A stretch of DNA of 64,000 nucleotides from a virus. The translations under genes were made by a program, and so were the position numbers. Every line of letters begins with the position of its first letter. Position 1 is the first letter of the stretch. The notes beneath the pieces are model-generated. The model was not told where the DNA came from. It worked only from the letters and a program-made list of their open reading frames with translations, and did not search any database. Shown here piece after piece: positions 33,354 through 40,484 of this stretch. The DNA is taken from IMG/VR virus record IMGVR_UViG_3300047499_000113, positions 62,001 to 126,000 of that record; one strand, 5' to 3'.

Positions 33354-33377
33354 AGCGGGCCTCCACCCGAGCCCAGG

Positions 33378-33629
33378 TCAGACTCCTTTGAACGGATCCG
33401 GTTCCGTTGCAGGCTCGGGAGCCGGGAGAGTCGTGCGCTCGGAATCGTCGACTTCGACCTTTGCCTTCTTCGCTTTGGACTTCGGCGTAGCGGCCGGGGT
33501 GGGAGGGGGAGGAGGTGCAGCGCCCTTGTCCGCCTTCTGGGCCTTGTGCAGGTCCGGATAGCAGAATTCGATGACGTCGGCTTCGGTCAACAACGTCCGC
33601 GGGAACATCGCGCCTTTGATGTGTGCCAT
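33378..33629 (-). CDS. small hypothetical protein with Pro-rich centre, 83 aa
   Basis: It starts MAHIKGAMFPRTLLTEADVI with GGAGAG 3 bases before the ATG, the same spacing used for the chaperone gene at 8806. The centre is a Pro/Ala/Lys-rich disordered stretch (APPPPPTPAATPKSKAKKAK) and the end is acidic (PEPATEPDPF). It lies between the structural gene at 31971 and the actin-like gene. No function is recognised; it may be an adaptor peptide for the neck proteins. Confidence 0.5.
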   Translation of the reverse strand: MAHIKGAMFPRTLLTEADVIEFCYPDLHKAQKADKGAAPPPPPTPAATPKSKAKKAKVEVDDSERTTLPAPEPATEPDPFKGV

Positions 33630-33653
33630 GCGCTCTCCTATGCCATAAAGGTC

Positions 33654-34661
33654 TCAGTCGTCCATCTGAGACAGCATCAGGAGACCAGTCGCGACGGCCG
33701 TCATCGGGTCGATCGCGCCACGCACCTCCGAGATCTGGATGGGGAACTTGGCGCGATGAAGCTCGAAGCGCTCCTTGAACTTGTCGAGGAAGCCGCCGGC
33801 GAGCGAGGTCCCGCCCGACACGATGATGGGGATGGGCTTCGGGACGAGAAGCTCGTTCTTGGCCTTCGCGAAGCGCTTGCTGAACTCGTCGATGGTGTAA
33901 TCGATGAGTGTCTGGACGAAGAGCGCGATGGCCTCTTCCTCGCGCGTCTTGGGCTTGGTGATGTCGATGCCGCCTTCCTTGACGGCGCACATCTTGGCCG
34001 CCGTCGAGTTGACAGCTTTGGCCGCACCACCATCGATCCAGTCACCACCCTTGCCGAGAGAAAACTCGAGGGCGCTCATGGCGTTGTACGCCAGACACAC
34101 GTTTGTCATGCCCGAGCCATACGAGATGCCGAGTCCGGAGAAGCTCTCCTTCGTGCAATCCGCATAGATGATGGCGAGCGCTTCGTTGACGGGCTCTGCC
34201 TGATACCCGAGTTCGCCCAGGATCTTGCCGAGGATTGCCCGGTGGTAGGTCACGTCCGACCCCACGACGTCGACCGCCGGCGCCGGGATGGAGTAGCAGC
34301 ACTTCTCCTTGGGCATGCGAGGCTCGCCCAAGATCTGCTTCATCATCAGACCGATGACCTGCTGCGCGTCGATTTCGCCCGAGGCGATCACGCCCTGGGA
34401 CATGGGACGACGAGCCTCCCTGTTGAACAGGTTGGCCGTCTCGAGGGCTTTGTCACCGATGACTAGGAGCTTGCCGTCGACCTCCACGTAGTCGGTGTTG
34501 GAGATCTTGAGCATCCGCTTGGTGTCGAGCGGAAGGTCCAAGAAGGCGTCGCGGACCCGGGAGTGCACGATCTTCTTGGCACTGCGCCGCGCGGCCACGA
34601 AATTCATCGTGCCGCAGTCGAGTCCTACCCCCGCGTCTTCAGGCTTCTTGGTGTCGGTCAT
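33654..34661 (-). CDS. actin-like ATPase (ParM/MreB/Hsp70 superfamily)
   Basis: This 335 aa protein contains all five actin-fold motifs in order: phosphate-1 GLDCGTMNF at residues 13-21, connect-1 EPVNEALAIIYA at 156-167, phosphate-2 LGISYGSGMTNV at 177-188, adenosine IIVSGGTSLAGGF at 279-291, and connect-2 DPMTAVATGLLM at 318-329. It should bind ATP and may form filaments in the infected cell. ATG at 34661 follows GGAG and is preferred over a start 9 codons upstream. The gene stands inside the late neck/tail block, not in a partition locus, and no ParR-like adaptor or centromere repeat is evident next to it. Roles in positioning, packaging or maturation are inferences. Confidence 0.8.
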   Translation of the reverse strand: MTDTKKPEDAGVGLDCGTMNFVAARRSAKKIVHSRVRDAFLDLPLDTKRMLKISNTDYVEVDGKLLVIGDKALETANLFNREARRPMSQGVIASGEIDAQQVIGLMMKQILGEPRMPKEKCCYSIPAPAVDVVGSDVTYHRAILGKILGELGYQAEPVNEALAIIYADCTKESFSGLGISYGSGMTNVCLAYNAMSALEFSLGKGGDWIDGGAAKAVNSTAAKMCAVKEGGIDITKPKTREEEAIALFVQTLIDYTIDEFSKRFAKAKNELLVPKPIPIIVSGGTSLAGGFLDKFKERFELHRAKFPIQISEVRGAIDPMTAVATGLLMLSQMDD

Positions 34662-34694
34662 GGGTCTGCGTCTCCGTATCCAGGACAATACAGC

Positions 34695-35048
34695 TCAGTA
34701 CCACCTGGGCAGTATATCTTTGGATTCCGGAACAGGAGCAGAATCCTGTCGTTCACGCAAGTCGTCGAAGGTAGCCAGGAGCTGCTCGAGGACGACTATC
34801 TCCGCGCGCAGCCGCTTGTTCACGAACTCGTCGAAGTGAGCCAGTGCCTCCGGGTGGTTCAGAAGGTCGACACCACCGCGGCCGGAGTATAGGTCACCCT
34901 TCGCATACTGCTCGAGACGGCCCAGGGCGGTCAGCACCAGGGCCGCCACCCGCTGAGCAAGAGCGTCCCCACTATCCACCAGGTCCTGCCTGCCGCACTC
35001 CAGCAGGAAGTCCCTTGCTTCGTTGGACCAGAAGGATTGGCGGGGCAT
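34695..35048 (-). CDS. hypothetical helical protein, 117 aa
   Basis: The protein is helical (SNEARDFLLECGRQDLVDSG, LAQRVAALVLTALGRLEQYA, FVNKRLRAEIVVLEQLLATF) with a polar C-terminus. Its start overlaps the previous stop in TAATG, so it is translated with the gene at 35048. It ends 34 bases before the actin-like gene. No known family is recognised. It is small enough to be a head-tail joining or adaptor protein and it lies in that block. Confidence 0.5.
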   Translation of the reverse strand: MPRQSFWSNEARDFLLECGRQDLVDSGDALAQRVAALVLTALGRLEQYAKGDLYSGRGGVDLLNHPEALAHFDEFVNKRLRAEIVVLEQLLATFDDLRERQDSAPVPESKDILPRWY

Positions 35049-35596
35049 TACTTCTTGCGCGCTTTCTTGAGGGCCTCGAGTCCGGCGTCGAAGTCTTCCG
35101 TGTCAGCTTCCGAGGTTTGGACGTTGAGTTTGACCTCGGCGGATTCTGGCACTATCTGCTTCGGTATGAACATCGGCTCATCAGAAGGCTTGCTGACTGC
35201 CTGCGCGGCTTGACCGGGAAGAGCAGAGGCCGTCTGATAGATGACTTGCGGGGTAGGCGCCCGTTGAAGAGCGGCAGCCATACTATCGAGTTTCGCCATG
35301 ATGCTTTGGAGCATGGCGGATTCCACGGGCGGCGCCGGCGGAGGAATTGTGGGGTGCGAGGGAGCAGCCGAGAAAGGCCACACTGGGATGGGCGGTTTCG
35401 GCGGAACTGGGGCGGGAGCGCGCTGCTCTATGGTTATCCACTTCTTGCGTTCGTACTCTCGAACCTGGCGCGACGACATGAAGGTCTGCTCGGGCAAGAG
35501 CTTCGAGCTGGATGCACCGCCAGCACCATCGAGCCGCACACCAATGTCCTCGATGGTCAGGCTCGAAGGCAATCGGTTCGTCACCAAGTACATCAT
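35048..35596 (-). CDS. hypothetical virion-block protein, 182 aa
   Basis: The N-terminal 55 residues look like a small globular domain (YLVTNRLPSSLTIEDIGVRL, EQTFMSSRQVREYERKKWIT). A Pro-rich linker (PAPVPPKPPIPVWPFSAAPS) follows and then a polar, mostly disordered C-terminal half with one helix (SAMLQSIMAKLDSMAAALQR). The ATG overlaps the previous stop by 4 bases. It may be a minor structural or scaffolding-type protein. No known family is recognised. Confidence 0.5.
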   Translation of the reverse strand: MMYLVTNRLPSSLTIEDIGVRLDGAGGASSSKLLPEQTFMSSRQVREYERKKWITIEQRAPAPVPPKPPIPVWPFSAAPSHPTIPPPAPPVESAMLQSIMAKLDSMAAALQRAPTPQVIYQTASALPGQAAQAVSKPSDEPMFIPKQIVPESAEVKLNVQTSEADTEDFDAGLEALKKARKK

Positions 35597-36291
35597 GTGG
35601 ATATGTAGTTCTTGAGAATCTTCTCTATCTGCGGTGCGAACTTCTCCAACACTACTTGCCGCAGCTCATCCATGAACCTCTTCATGATGCCCTGGAACTT
35701 GCCCTGCGGAAAGTGGATGTCGCCCGATTTGGCCACCCGAGTCTGGCGTTCGAAAGTGACCGAGAGCCGACCCTCTCGGTTGATGTTCATGTCGCGCGGC
35801 GCGCTCATGGCGAGCCTATGGTTCATCTTGCGCTCTTCAGGACCTTTGAACGCGTTGCGCGGTCCATATTTGCTACTGTTGGGACCCCACTGGCGCAAGT
35901 TGGACCGGGTCCGATTGGGCCTGTTGAGCGCACTTGGAACAGGCCGCCTCTTATCCTTCATCCGCGCGACGCGGTTGAAGCCTCCGCGGGCGATAACCTG
36001 GTAGGTCCTGTCGGCCGCTTCTTCGTACGCTTCGGCGGCTCGAGCTGCCGATTCCTCGAGCTTCTTGACGTCGATGTCGACCGCCTCGAGCTGAAGAAGG
36101 ATTTCGAACACGATGCCCTCGGCGCCAACGTGCGAGAACACCTCGTAGTCCTTGAGCATCGGCTTTTGCGGGAAGCCAGCCTCGTCGAGCACTTTCTTCA
36201 GTGCCATCAGGCCGTCTTTGGCAATCTCGTCCTTGACTGCCTCAGTGGCCCTCTCGAGTTGTGCCACCAGGCTGGTCGCGATGCTGGCCAC
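35593..36291 (-). CDS. probable neck/head-tail connector protein, 232 aa
   Basis: The start is GTG at 36291, 2 bases after the end of the upstream gene. The N-terminal half is a long helical region (TSLVAQLERATEAVKDEIAK, KLEESAARAAEAYEEAADRT). The middle is basic and Arg/Asn-rich (MKDKRRPVPSALNRPNRTRS). The C-terminal third carries MSAPRDMNINREGRLSVTFE and ends helical. A compact protein of this size at this position resembles minor neck or tail-completion proteins, but no signature residue proves it. Confidence 0.4.
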   Translation of the reverse strand: MASIATSLVAQLERATEAVKDEIAKDGLMALKKVLDEAGFPQKPMLKDYEVFSHVGAEGIVFEILLQLEAVDIDVKKLEESAARAAEAYEEAADRTYQVIARGGFNRVARMKDKRRPVPSALNRPNRTRSNLRQWGPNSSKYGPRNAFKGPEERKMNHRLAMSAPRDMNINREGRLSVTFERQTRVAKSGDIHFPQGKFQGIMKRFMDELRQVVLEKFAPQIEKILKNYIST

Positions 36292-36293
36292 GA

Positions 36294-37625
36294 TTACCTA
36301 CGGTTCGTGTTCTCTGCAGTCGGCGAGTTACCGCGATACTGACGCTCGGCCGGAATGGTCTCGCGGTCAGTGAGCATCGGGAATGCTTTACCCTTGCCCG
36401 GAACGATGTACCGAGTCTGCGGTGCGACGAGGAGTTCCGTCTGAATGACGGGAACTTTGTACCGAATATCGGCTGTGTCGAGGTGCGACGTCGTGAAGAA
36501 CTGCTGGAGCTGCATGCCACGAATGCTCGGCATGCGCACCGGGCCGATTCCGTACCTGTCGCCGTTGAGCTTCACGAAGAAATCGCGCTGGGTCAGCAGC
36601 GGGCTCGGACCAGTCCACGTGTCGTACGGGTGCTGGACCGTGCGACCTCGATTGCCCTGCGAAATGGAGCGTTCCCCATCTTCCGGAGCGATGAGGATGT
36701 CGTACGGACCGTCGTATCCTCCGATGATGCTCGTGCCGTAGCACGTGAGGCAGGAAGCGTCGGGCTGCTTGCGAGAATAGTCGTAGCAGCCGCACTTCGG
36801 GCCGACCAGCTTCATCTTGAAGAGTTTGACCGGCTCGCCACCGTTGCCCAGCATCCAGCGGTTACGGCGGATGGCTTCACGCCAAATCCAGTCCAGGCTC
36901 TCTATCTGACGATTGTTGGCCTCGGCCGCGCGGTCCAGCGAGGTCTCGATGAGCGCGCCGGTGTTCCTGTCGACGGCGACCGTCGTGATCCGGTAATAAG
37001 TCTTCTGGTCCAGCTCCGAGGGGACCTCACGCTCGAGGTAGTAGCGGTACGTCGCCAGGACGAGGTCAGTCGGATTCTGAGGCAGGACGGGCGGAGACTG
37101 CACCTGCGAAGCCACGTCGAAGGTCACGGTCCGGCGAAGCTCGACCTCTCCCATCTTGGCGTTGATGCTCTCGACGAACGCCGGGATGCCGTTGACTGTG
37201 ACGTAGACGTTGAGGTTCGTACAATTCGGGCTGTGAGCCGACGTCGTGTCGAGGATTATCGGCTTGTTCTCCGTTTGGAAGATCCAGCGGCCATCCGGGT
37301 CCGTGTCACCGCGCGCGATGAAGCGCTGGGTGACATTCTCGTTCATGGCGACCCGGATGAGGAGTCGGTCGCGATAGAAGTCCCCGCCAATGGGCAAGGC
37401 ATTGAGCCGGACGTAGGGCCCATACTCGGAGTCGAAGCTCCGGTAGACGTTGACGCCCACGATGTCGAACTGCGTGTTGGCTGGAATCTCTGTCGGACTC
37501 GTCCACCTCAAGTCCGTGACATGCAGTTCGAACCCGCTTGAACACATGATGTTCAGCGGTGGCAGAGGCAGCGCCGGATACTGAAGCTCGAGCGTGCCTA
37601 TTGGGCGATCGGGCGGGAAGGGCAT
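36294..37625 (-). CDS. virion structural protein with Cys cluster (neck region)
   Basis: This 443 aa protein is beta-rich (LHVTDLRWTSPTEIPANTQF, GVNVYRSFDSEYGPYVRLNA, LIRVAMNENVTQRFIARGDT) with a conserved-looking metal cluster at about residues 275-300, KCGCYDYSRK then CLTCYGTSIIGGYDGP. Cys-rich 'CxC...CxxCYGT' elements of this kind occur in structural proteins of large myophages that sit near the head-tail joint (from recollection, not searched). The C-terminus contains PVIQTELLVAPQTRYIVPG. ATG at 37625 follows GAAGGGAC. It is co-transcribed with the neck-type genes on both sides. Confidence 0.5.
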   Translation of the reverse strand: MPFPPDRPIGTLELQYPALPLPPLNIMCSSGFELHVTDLRWTSPTEIPANTQFDIVGVNVYRSFDSEYGPYVRLNALPIGGDFYRDRLLIRVAMNENVTQRFIARGDTDPDGRWIFQTENKPIILDTTSAHSPNCTNLNVYVTVNGIPAFVESINAKMGEVELRRTVTFDVASQVQSPPVLPQNPTDLVLATYRYYLEREVPSELDQKTYYRITTVAVDRNTGALIETSLDRAAEANNRQIESLDWIWREAIRRNRWMLGNGGEPVKLFKMKLVGPKCGCYDYSRKQPDASCLTCYGTSIIGGYDGPYDILIAPEDGERSISQGNRGRTVQHPYDTWTGPSPLLTQRDFFVKLNGDRYGIGPVRMPSIRGMQLQQFFTTSHLDTADIRYKVPVIQTELLVAPQTRYIVPGKGKAFPMLTDRETIPAERQYRGNSPTAENTNRR

Positions 37626-37646
37626 GTCCCTTCCTTCGATACCCGA

Positions 37647-38012
37647 TTAGGAGGTTGGCGACTCGCCAGCCGGGGGCGCAGGAGCAGCTTGCGGGACGGG
37701 CGGCGGAGGGGCTCCGTTCGCCGGCGGAGCCATCGGGTTGGGCACGCAGACGATGTCCACCAGGCCCTCCTTGGTCTCCTTGTTCATGCTAATGCGGATG
37801 TCCTGGATGGTGTTCTCGTCGACACCCGCTTCCTTGTACGCCTTGCTCAGGAGCTGATTGCGGGCCGTTGTGATGGCCTCGAACTGTGCCATGGCTTGCT
37901 TGTGCTGCATTTCCAGGTTGCAAGCCTGGATGGCCCAATGCTGGGCGGACGACTCGAGCTTGGCGAGACTCTGAAGCTCTTCGGCCGAGAGCTTCGCTTG
38001 GCGGTGGATCAT
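37647..38012 (-). CDS. hypothetical helical protein with Pro-rich tail, 121 aa
   Basis: ATG at 38012 begins MIHRQAKLSAEELQSLAKLE. A GTG 20 codons upstream (38072) would overlap the previous gene and was not used. The first 75 residues are helical (WAIQACNLEMQHKQAMAQFE, LLSKAYKEAGVDENTIQDIR). A short conserved-looking segment follows (ISMNKETKEGLVDIVCVPNP), and the last 35 residues are Pro/Ala-rich and disordered. No family is recognised; it could be an assembly factor. Confidence 0.5.
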   Translation of the reverse strand: MIHRQAKLSAEELQSLAKLESSAQHWAIQACNLEMQHKQAMAQFEAITTARNQLLSKAYKEAGVDENTIQDIRISMNKETKEGLVDIVCVPNPMAPPANGAPPPPVPQAAPAPPAGESPTS

Positions 38013-38031
38013 GCCGCACAGTACCGAGCGA

Positions 38032-38358
38032 CTATTCTTCCTGTTCGCCCTGCTCGTCTTCGCCGAAGTCACCCTGGTCGTTGATGGCTACCTCGAGCTT
38101 CAGAGGCTTGACAAGCACGCGGCCCGGTTCCAAGCGCAGTTCCCGGGATACCACCTTGATGGCCGCCTCGAGCGCGCTCATGACCTCGGACTCGAGCTTT
38201 TTGACCAGAACATCCTTGGCGACCTGTCCCTCGAACTCTGCGCTGAAGGCTATCTCCGTCCGGACGCTGTACTCGGTCGCCGGGTGCTCCAGGCTCTCGT
38301 GGGTAGAGGCCGCAACGCGAGCAGCGATGGACTCGAGTCTCATATTCTGGGCACGCAT
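38032..38358 (-). CDS. hypothetical protein starting with an AARVA-type helix
   Basis: This 108 aa protein has ATG at 38358 (MRAQNMRLESIAARVAAS) or 38343. The element SIAARVAAS matches SLAARVASR at the start of the protein at 39780 and the ASRIASRW units of the protein at 11426. The rest is compact and charged: EYSVRTEIAFSAEFEGQVAK, VKKLESEVMSALEAAIKVVS, then LEPGRVLVKPLKLEVAINDQ, with an acidic tail. The function is unknown. It diverges from the PHD-finger gene, about 33 bases separating their starts. Confidence 0.5.
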   Translation of the reverse strand: MRAQNMRLESIAARVAASTHESLEHPATEYSVRTEIAFSAEFEGQVAKDVLVKKLESEVMSALEAAIKVVSRELRLEPGRVLVKPLKLEVAINDQGDFGEDEQGEQEE

Positions 38359-38390
38359 GAAAATTCTGGAGGCTTGGTTGTAACCTGGGT

Positions 38391-38957
38391 GTGGGTCGGG
38401 CCCGGTTTCCTCATCCCTGCGTCTGCAAGGTCTGCGACAAGGAAGTTCCATACAAGGAACGCAAACGCTGTCACAAGTGCGGCGATTGGGTCCACAACTT
38501 TTGCGGCAACGTGGACAGCCGTCATCCCGAAAAGCGGACTCTTTGCTTCGGCTGCCTGCCTCCATGTTCGAACATGGAACTCATCGATGCGCAGATGCAG
38601 GATCTCGACACCAATTGGGAGCCCGAGGCGTACAAGTCCGGGGCTATCTTCCTTGCGTCGCTGCACTGCGGGCCAGACGAGCAGAAAATCGCCGAGCTGA
38701 CTGGCTACCTGCCGGACGAAGTCCGACTCCGAGGCGACAGACTTCGAGCGAACAAGCTCTGGTTCGACGACAAGGTTGCCATTCCAGGACCAGTCCCGGA
38801 AGGTGACGGTCGAGCCGCGAGCATCGCGCTTCTCATGGCCGTCCTGTGCGCGGACGGGATGATTCAGCGCTCAGATACCGAGGAAGCGGCGGGGAGTAAG
38901 GGCGCCGCGGCCGACGCTGGGACCAAACGAGCTGCGGATGCCGACACCGAAGCGTGA
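38391..38957 (+). CDS. PHD-finger protein (C4HC3 zinc finger)
   Basis: This 188 aa protein starts at GTG 38391. Residues about 12-55 give Cys spacing C-x2-C-x11-C-x2-C-x4-H-x2-C-x13-C-x2-C, exactly the C4HC3 PHD pattern, with the typical CHKCGDWVHNFC centre (Trp two residues before the His). PHD fingers read histone tails in eukaryotes and are very unusual in tailed phages. The following 100 residues are helical (AEQKIAELTGYLPDEV-like region, VAIPGPVPEGDGRAASIALL), and the C-terminus is Ala/Glu/Asp/Lys-rich and disordered. The last 87 bases overlap the 3' end of the convergent structural gene at 38871. The partner and target are unknown. Confidence 0.7.
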   Translation: MGRARFPHPCVCKVCDKEVPYKERKRCHKCGDWVHNFCGNVDSRHPEKRTLCFGCLPPCSNMELIDAQMQDLDTNWEPEAYKSGAIFLASLHCGPDEQKIAELTGYLPDEVRLRGDRLRANKLWFDDKVAIPGPVPEGDGRAASIALLMAVLCADGMIQRSDTEEAAGSKGAAADAGTKRAADADTEA

Positions 38958-39770
38958 CTGACGCAAACCGCGAATGATCTTCACGGTCTCCTTCGCGGCT
39001 GTCACGAAGTCGGTGAAACGCTGCTGGGCGTCGTTGGCCATGCCCTGGTACTTGGCGCTCTTCTCCAAGTCGAGCGACACACCGCCGATGGTGTATCCGA
39101 ACTCGTCGAGGATCCAGTTCAAGGACACGGCGTTGACCGCGTGCACCATAGCGCCTGTGAAGAGCAGAGTGCGCCAGTCGCGGTGCTCCGAGATGAGCTG
39201 GTCGAGCGTCTGGTAGAACGTCTGCGGCGGGTACATGTTGATGGAGTCGTTGGACATCCGCAGGAACTCGAGCAGTTCCGCGTCCTCCCAAATGTAGCCG
39301 AACACACGCGTGAACTCGTTGACCGATTCTTCGCCCGCCGGCGGCACGAAGTGGTAGTTGCGCGCCGGGTTGTTGTCGCGGAGCATGATGCGCATGCCGC
39401 GAATGAGGTCGTACTCGATGGGCGTGATCCCAGGAAGGGTCACGACCTGCGTCGCGTTATCGACGATCGAGAACTCCTGGACCGTCTGGACTTGAGGCGA
39501 GTTGACGAACTGCCTGAAGTACCAGCGAATGCGATAGTTGCCGATATTGGCGTCGAGCGGGATGACGAAACAAGCGAAGTATTCACCCGTTGCCGGATTG
39601 CGCGGATGACGATTCGCTGGCGGGAGGATGACCTCGAGTCCCGTCGTGAAATCGTAGACGCTGTAGGTGATCTCGGCCGCGTTGGTGGGCGAGCCGTCCT
39701 TCGACTTCAGGAAGATGTTGAGGCCATTCGCGCGCCCCAACTCCTGACCCCGCCGGAATGTGGTCGCCAT
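38871..39770 (-). CDS. virion structural protein of the neck/tail block, 299 aa
   Basis: The first 110 residues form a beta-rich domain (ATTFRRGQELGRANGLNIFL, GEYFACFVIPLDANIGNYRI). A central element GMRIMLRDNNPARNYHFVPP follows, similar to structural proteins of large myophages in general character. The C-terminal half is helical and mixed (AELLEFLRMSNDSINMYPPQ, AKYQGMANDAQQRFTDFVTA). It is late-transcribed with the other structural genes. ATG at 39770 is a clear start. The exact virion location is unknown; a head-tail connector or neck location is inferred from gene order. Confidence 0.5.
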   Translation of the reverse strand: MATTFRRGQELGRANGLNIFLKSKDGSPTNAAEITYSVYDFTTGLEVILPPANRHPRNPATGEYFACFVIPLDANIGNYRIRWYFRQFVNSPQVQTVQEFSIVDNATQVVTLPGITPIEYDLIRGMRIMLRDNNPARNYHFVPPAGEESVNEFTRVFGYIWEDAELLEFLRMSNDSINMYPPQTFYQTLDQLISEHRDWRTLLFTGAMVHAVNAVSLNWILDEFGYTIGGVSLDLEKSAKYQGMANDAQQRFTDFVTAAKETVKIIRGLRQSRFGVGIRSSFGPSVGRGALTPRRFLGI

Positions 39771-39779
39771 GAAGGCACC

Positions 39780-40463
39780 TTACTCTTTGACGTGCGGCGT
39801 ATGGCCTTCGTTGTATTGGTTCCAGCTGAGTGCCTCGGCCCGCTCCTTCGAGAAGCCGTGGTCCTTGACCATCTTCTCGACGACGCCACCCCAGCCCGGA
39901 GGAGACTTGGCCGTCTCCTGCTGCTGACCCTGGTGTTCGCCCTCGTTCAGATGGACCTCGGGAATGGGCTCGTCGCCCTCCGCGTCCTCGAGGGTCATCT
40001 TCCAGTCAGCTTGCTGCTGACCCTGCTGCTCTTGCTGCCCAGTGGTCTCCATCGCAGCGATGATGGACTGCAGGTCGGACAGTACGACCTCGAGCTGAGG
40101 TTTCGTCGAGTTGGCAAGACGCGCGGCGACGAGCCGGATGTCGTGTGCGATGTCGTTGGGCGTAACTGCGCCCTTCTTCATGTGCTTGAACTTCTCGACC
40201 TGCTTGAGGCGCTCCTCGGCCTTGCCGTGCGAGGGATAGCAACCACCACTCCAGTCCGGGTTTTTCTCGGACTTGACGCAGTAGCCCTTGCCCTTCTCGT
40301 GCTTGATGTAGCCAACCTGCTCCTGCTGGCCCTGCTGTTCCTGCTGCGAAACAACCGCGGGCGGAGCATCCGCGGGCAGACCTTCAGATTGCTGCTGAGC
40401 GCAGACGGAACGCGATGCTACCCGGGCGGCCAGAGAGAGCAGACTCATATCTCTGGTCGACAT
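39780..40463 (-). CDS. hypothetical protein with AARVA-type helix and Cys/Trp motif
   Basis: The start is ATG 40463 or 40448 (MSLLSLAARVASRSV); the latter places the AARVA helix first, as in the protein at 38032. A Gln/Glu-rich low-complexity stretch follows, then a small domain HEKGKGYCVKSEKNPDWSGG and CYPSHGKAEERLKQVEKFKH, a Cys/Trp pattern I have seen described in phage head-maturation-related proteins (from recollection). A second Gln-rich stretch follows. The end is GFSKERAEALSWNQYNEGHT, an SPARC-like or prohead-associated short module (inference). It diverges from the ligase gene, with 21 bases between the starts. Confidence 0.5.
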   Translation of the reverse strand: MSTRDMSLLSLAARVASRSVCAQQQSEGLPADAPPAVVSQQEQQGQQEQVGYIKHEKGKGYCVKSEKNPDWSGGCYPSHGKAEERLKQVEKFKHMKKGAVTPNDIAHDIRLVAARLANSTKPQLEVVLSDLQSIIAAMETTGQQEQQGQQQADWKMTLEDAEGDEPIPEVHLNEGEHQGQQQETAKSPPGWGGVVEKMVKDHGFSKERAEALSWNQYNEGHTPHVKE

Positions 40464-40484
40464 AAAAGGTATAGTCGAGAGGCC

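Noticed and set aside
33654-34688. Start of the actin-like gene nine codons further upstream
   Set aside because: The extra residues (SWIRRRRP) are not part of the actin fold, and ATG at 34661 has the better ribosome binding site.
39141-40484. The N-terminal part of a long plus-strand frame joined to the ligase
   Set aside because: It runs antisense to well-supported minus-strand genes and has no domain. The ligase starts at 40485 with its own ribosome binding site.
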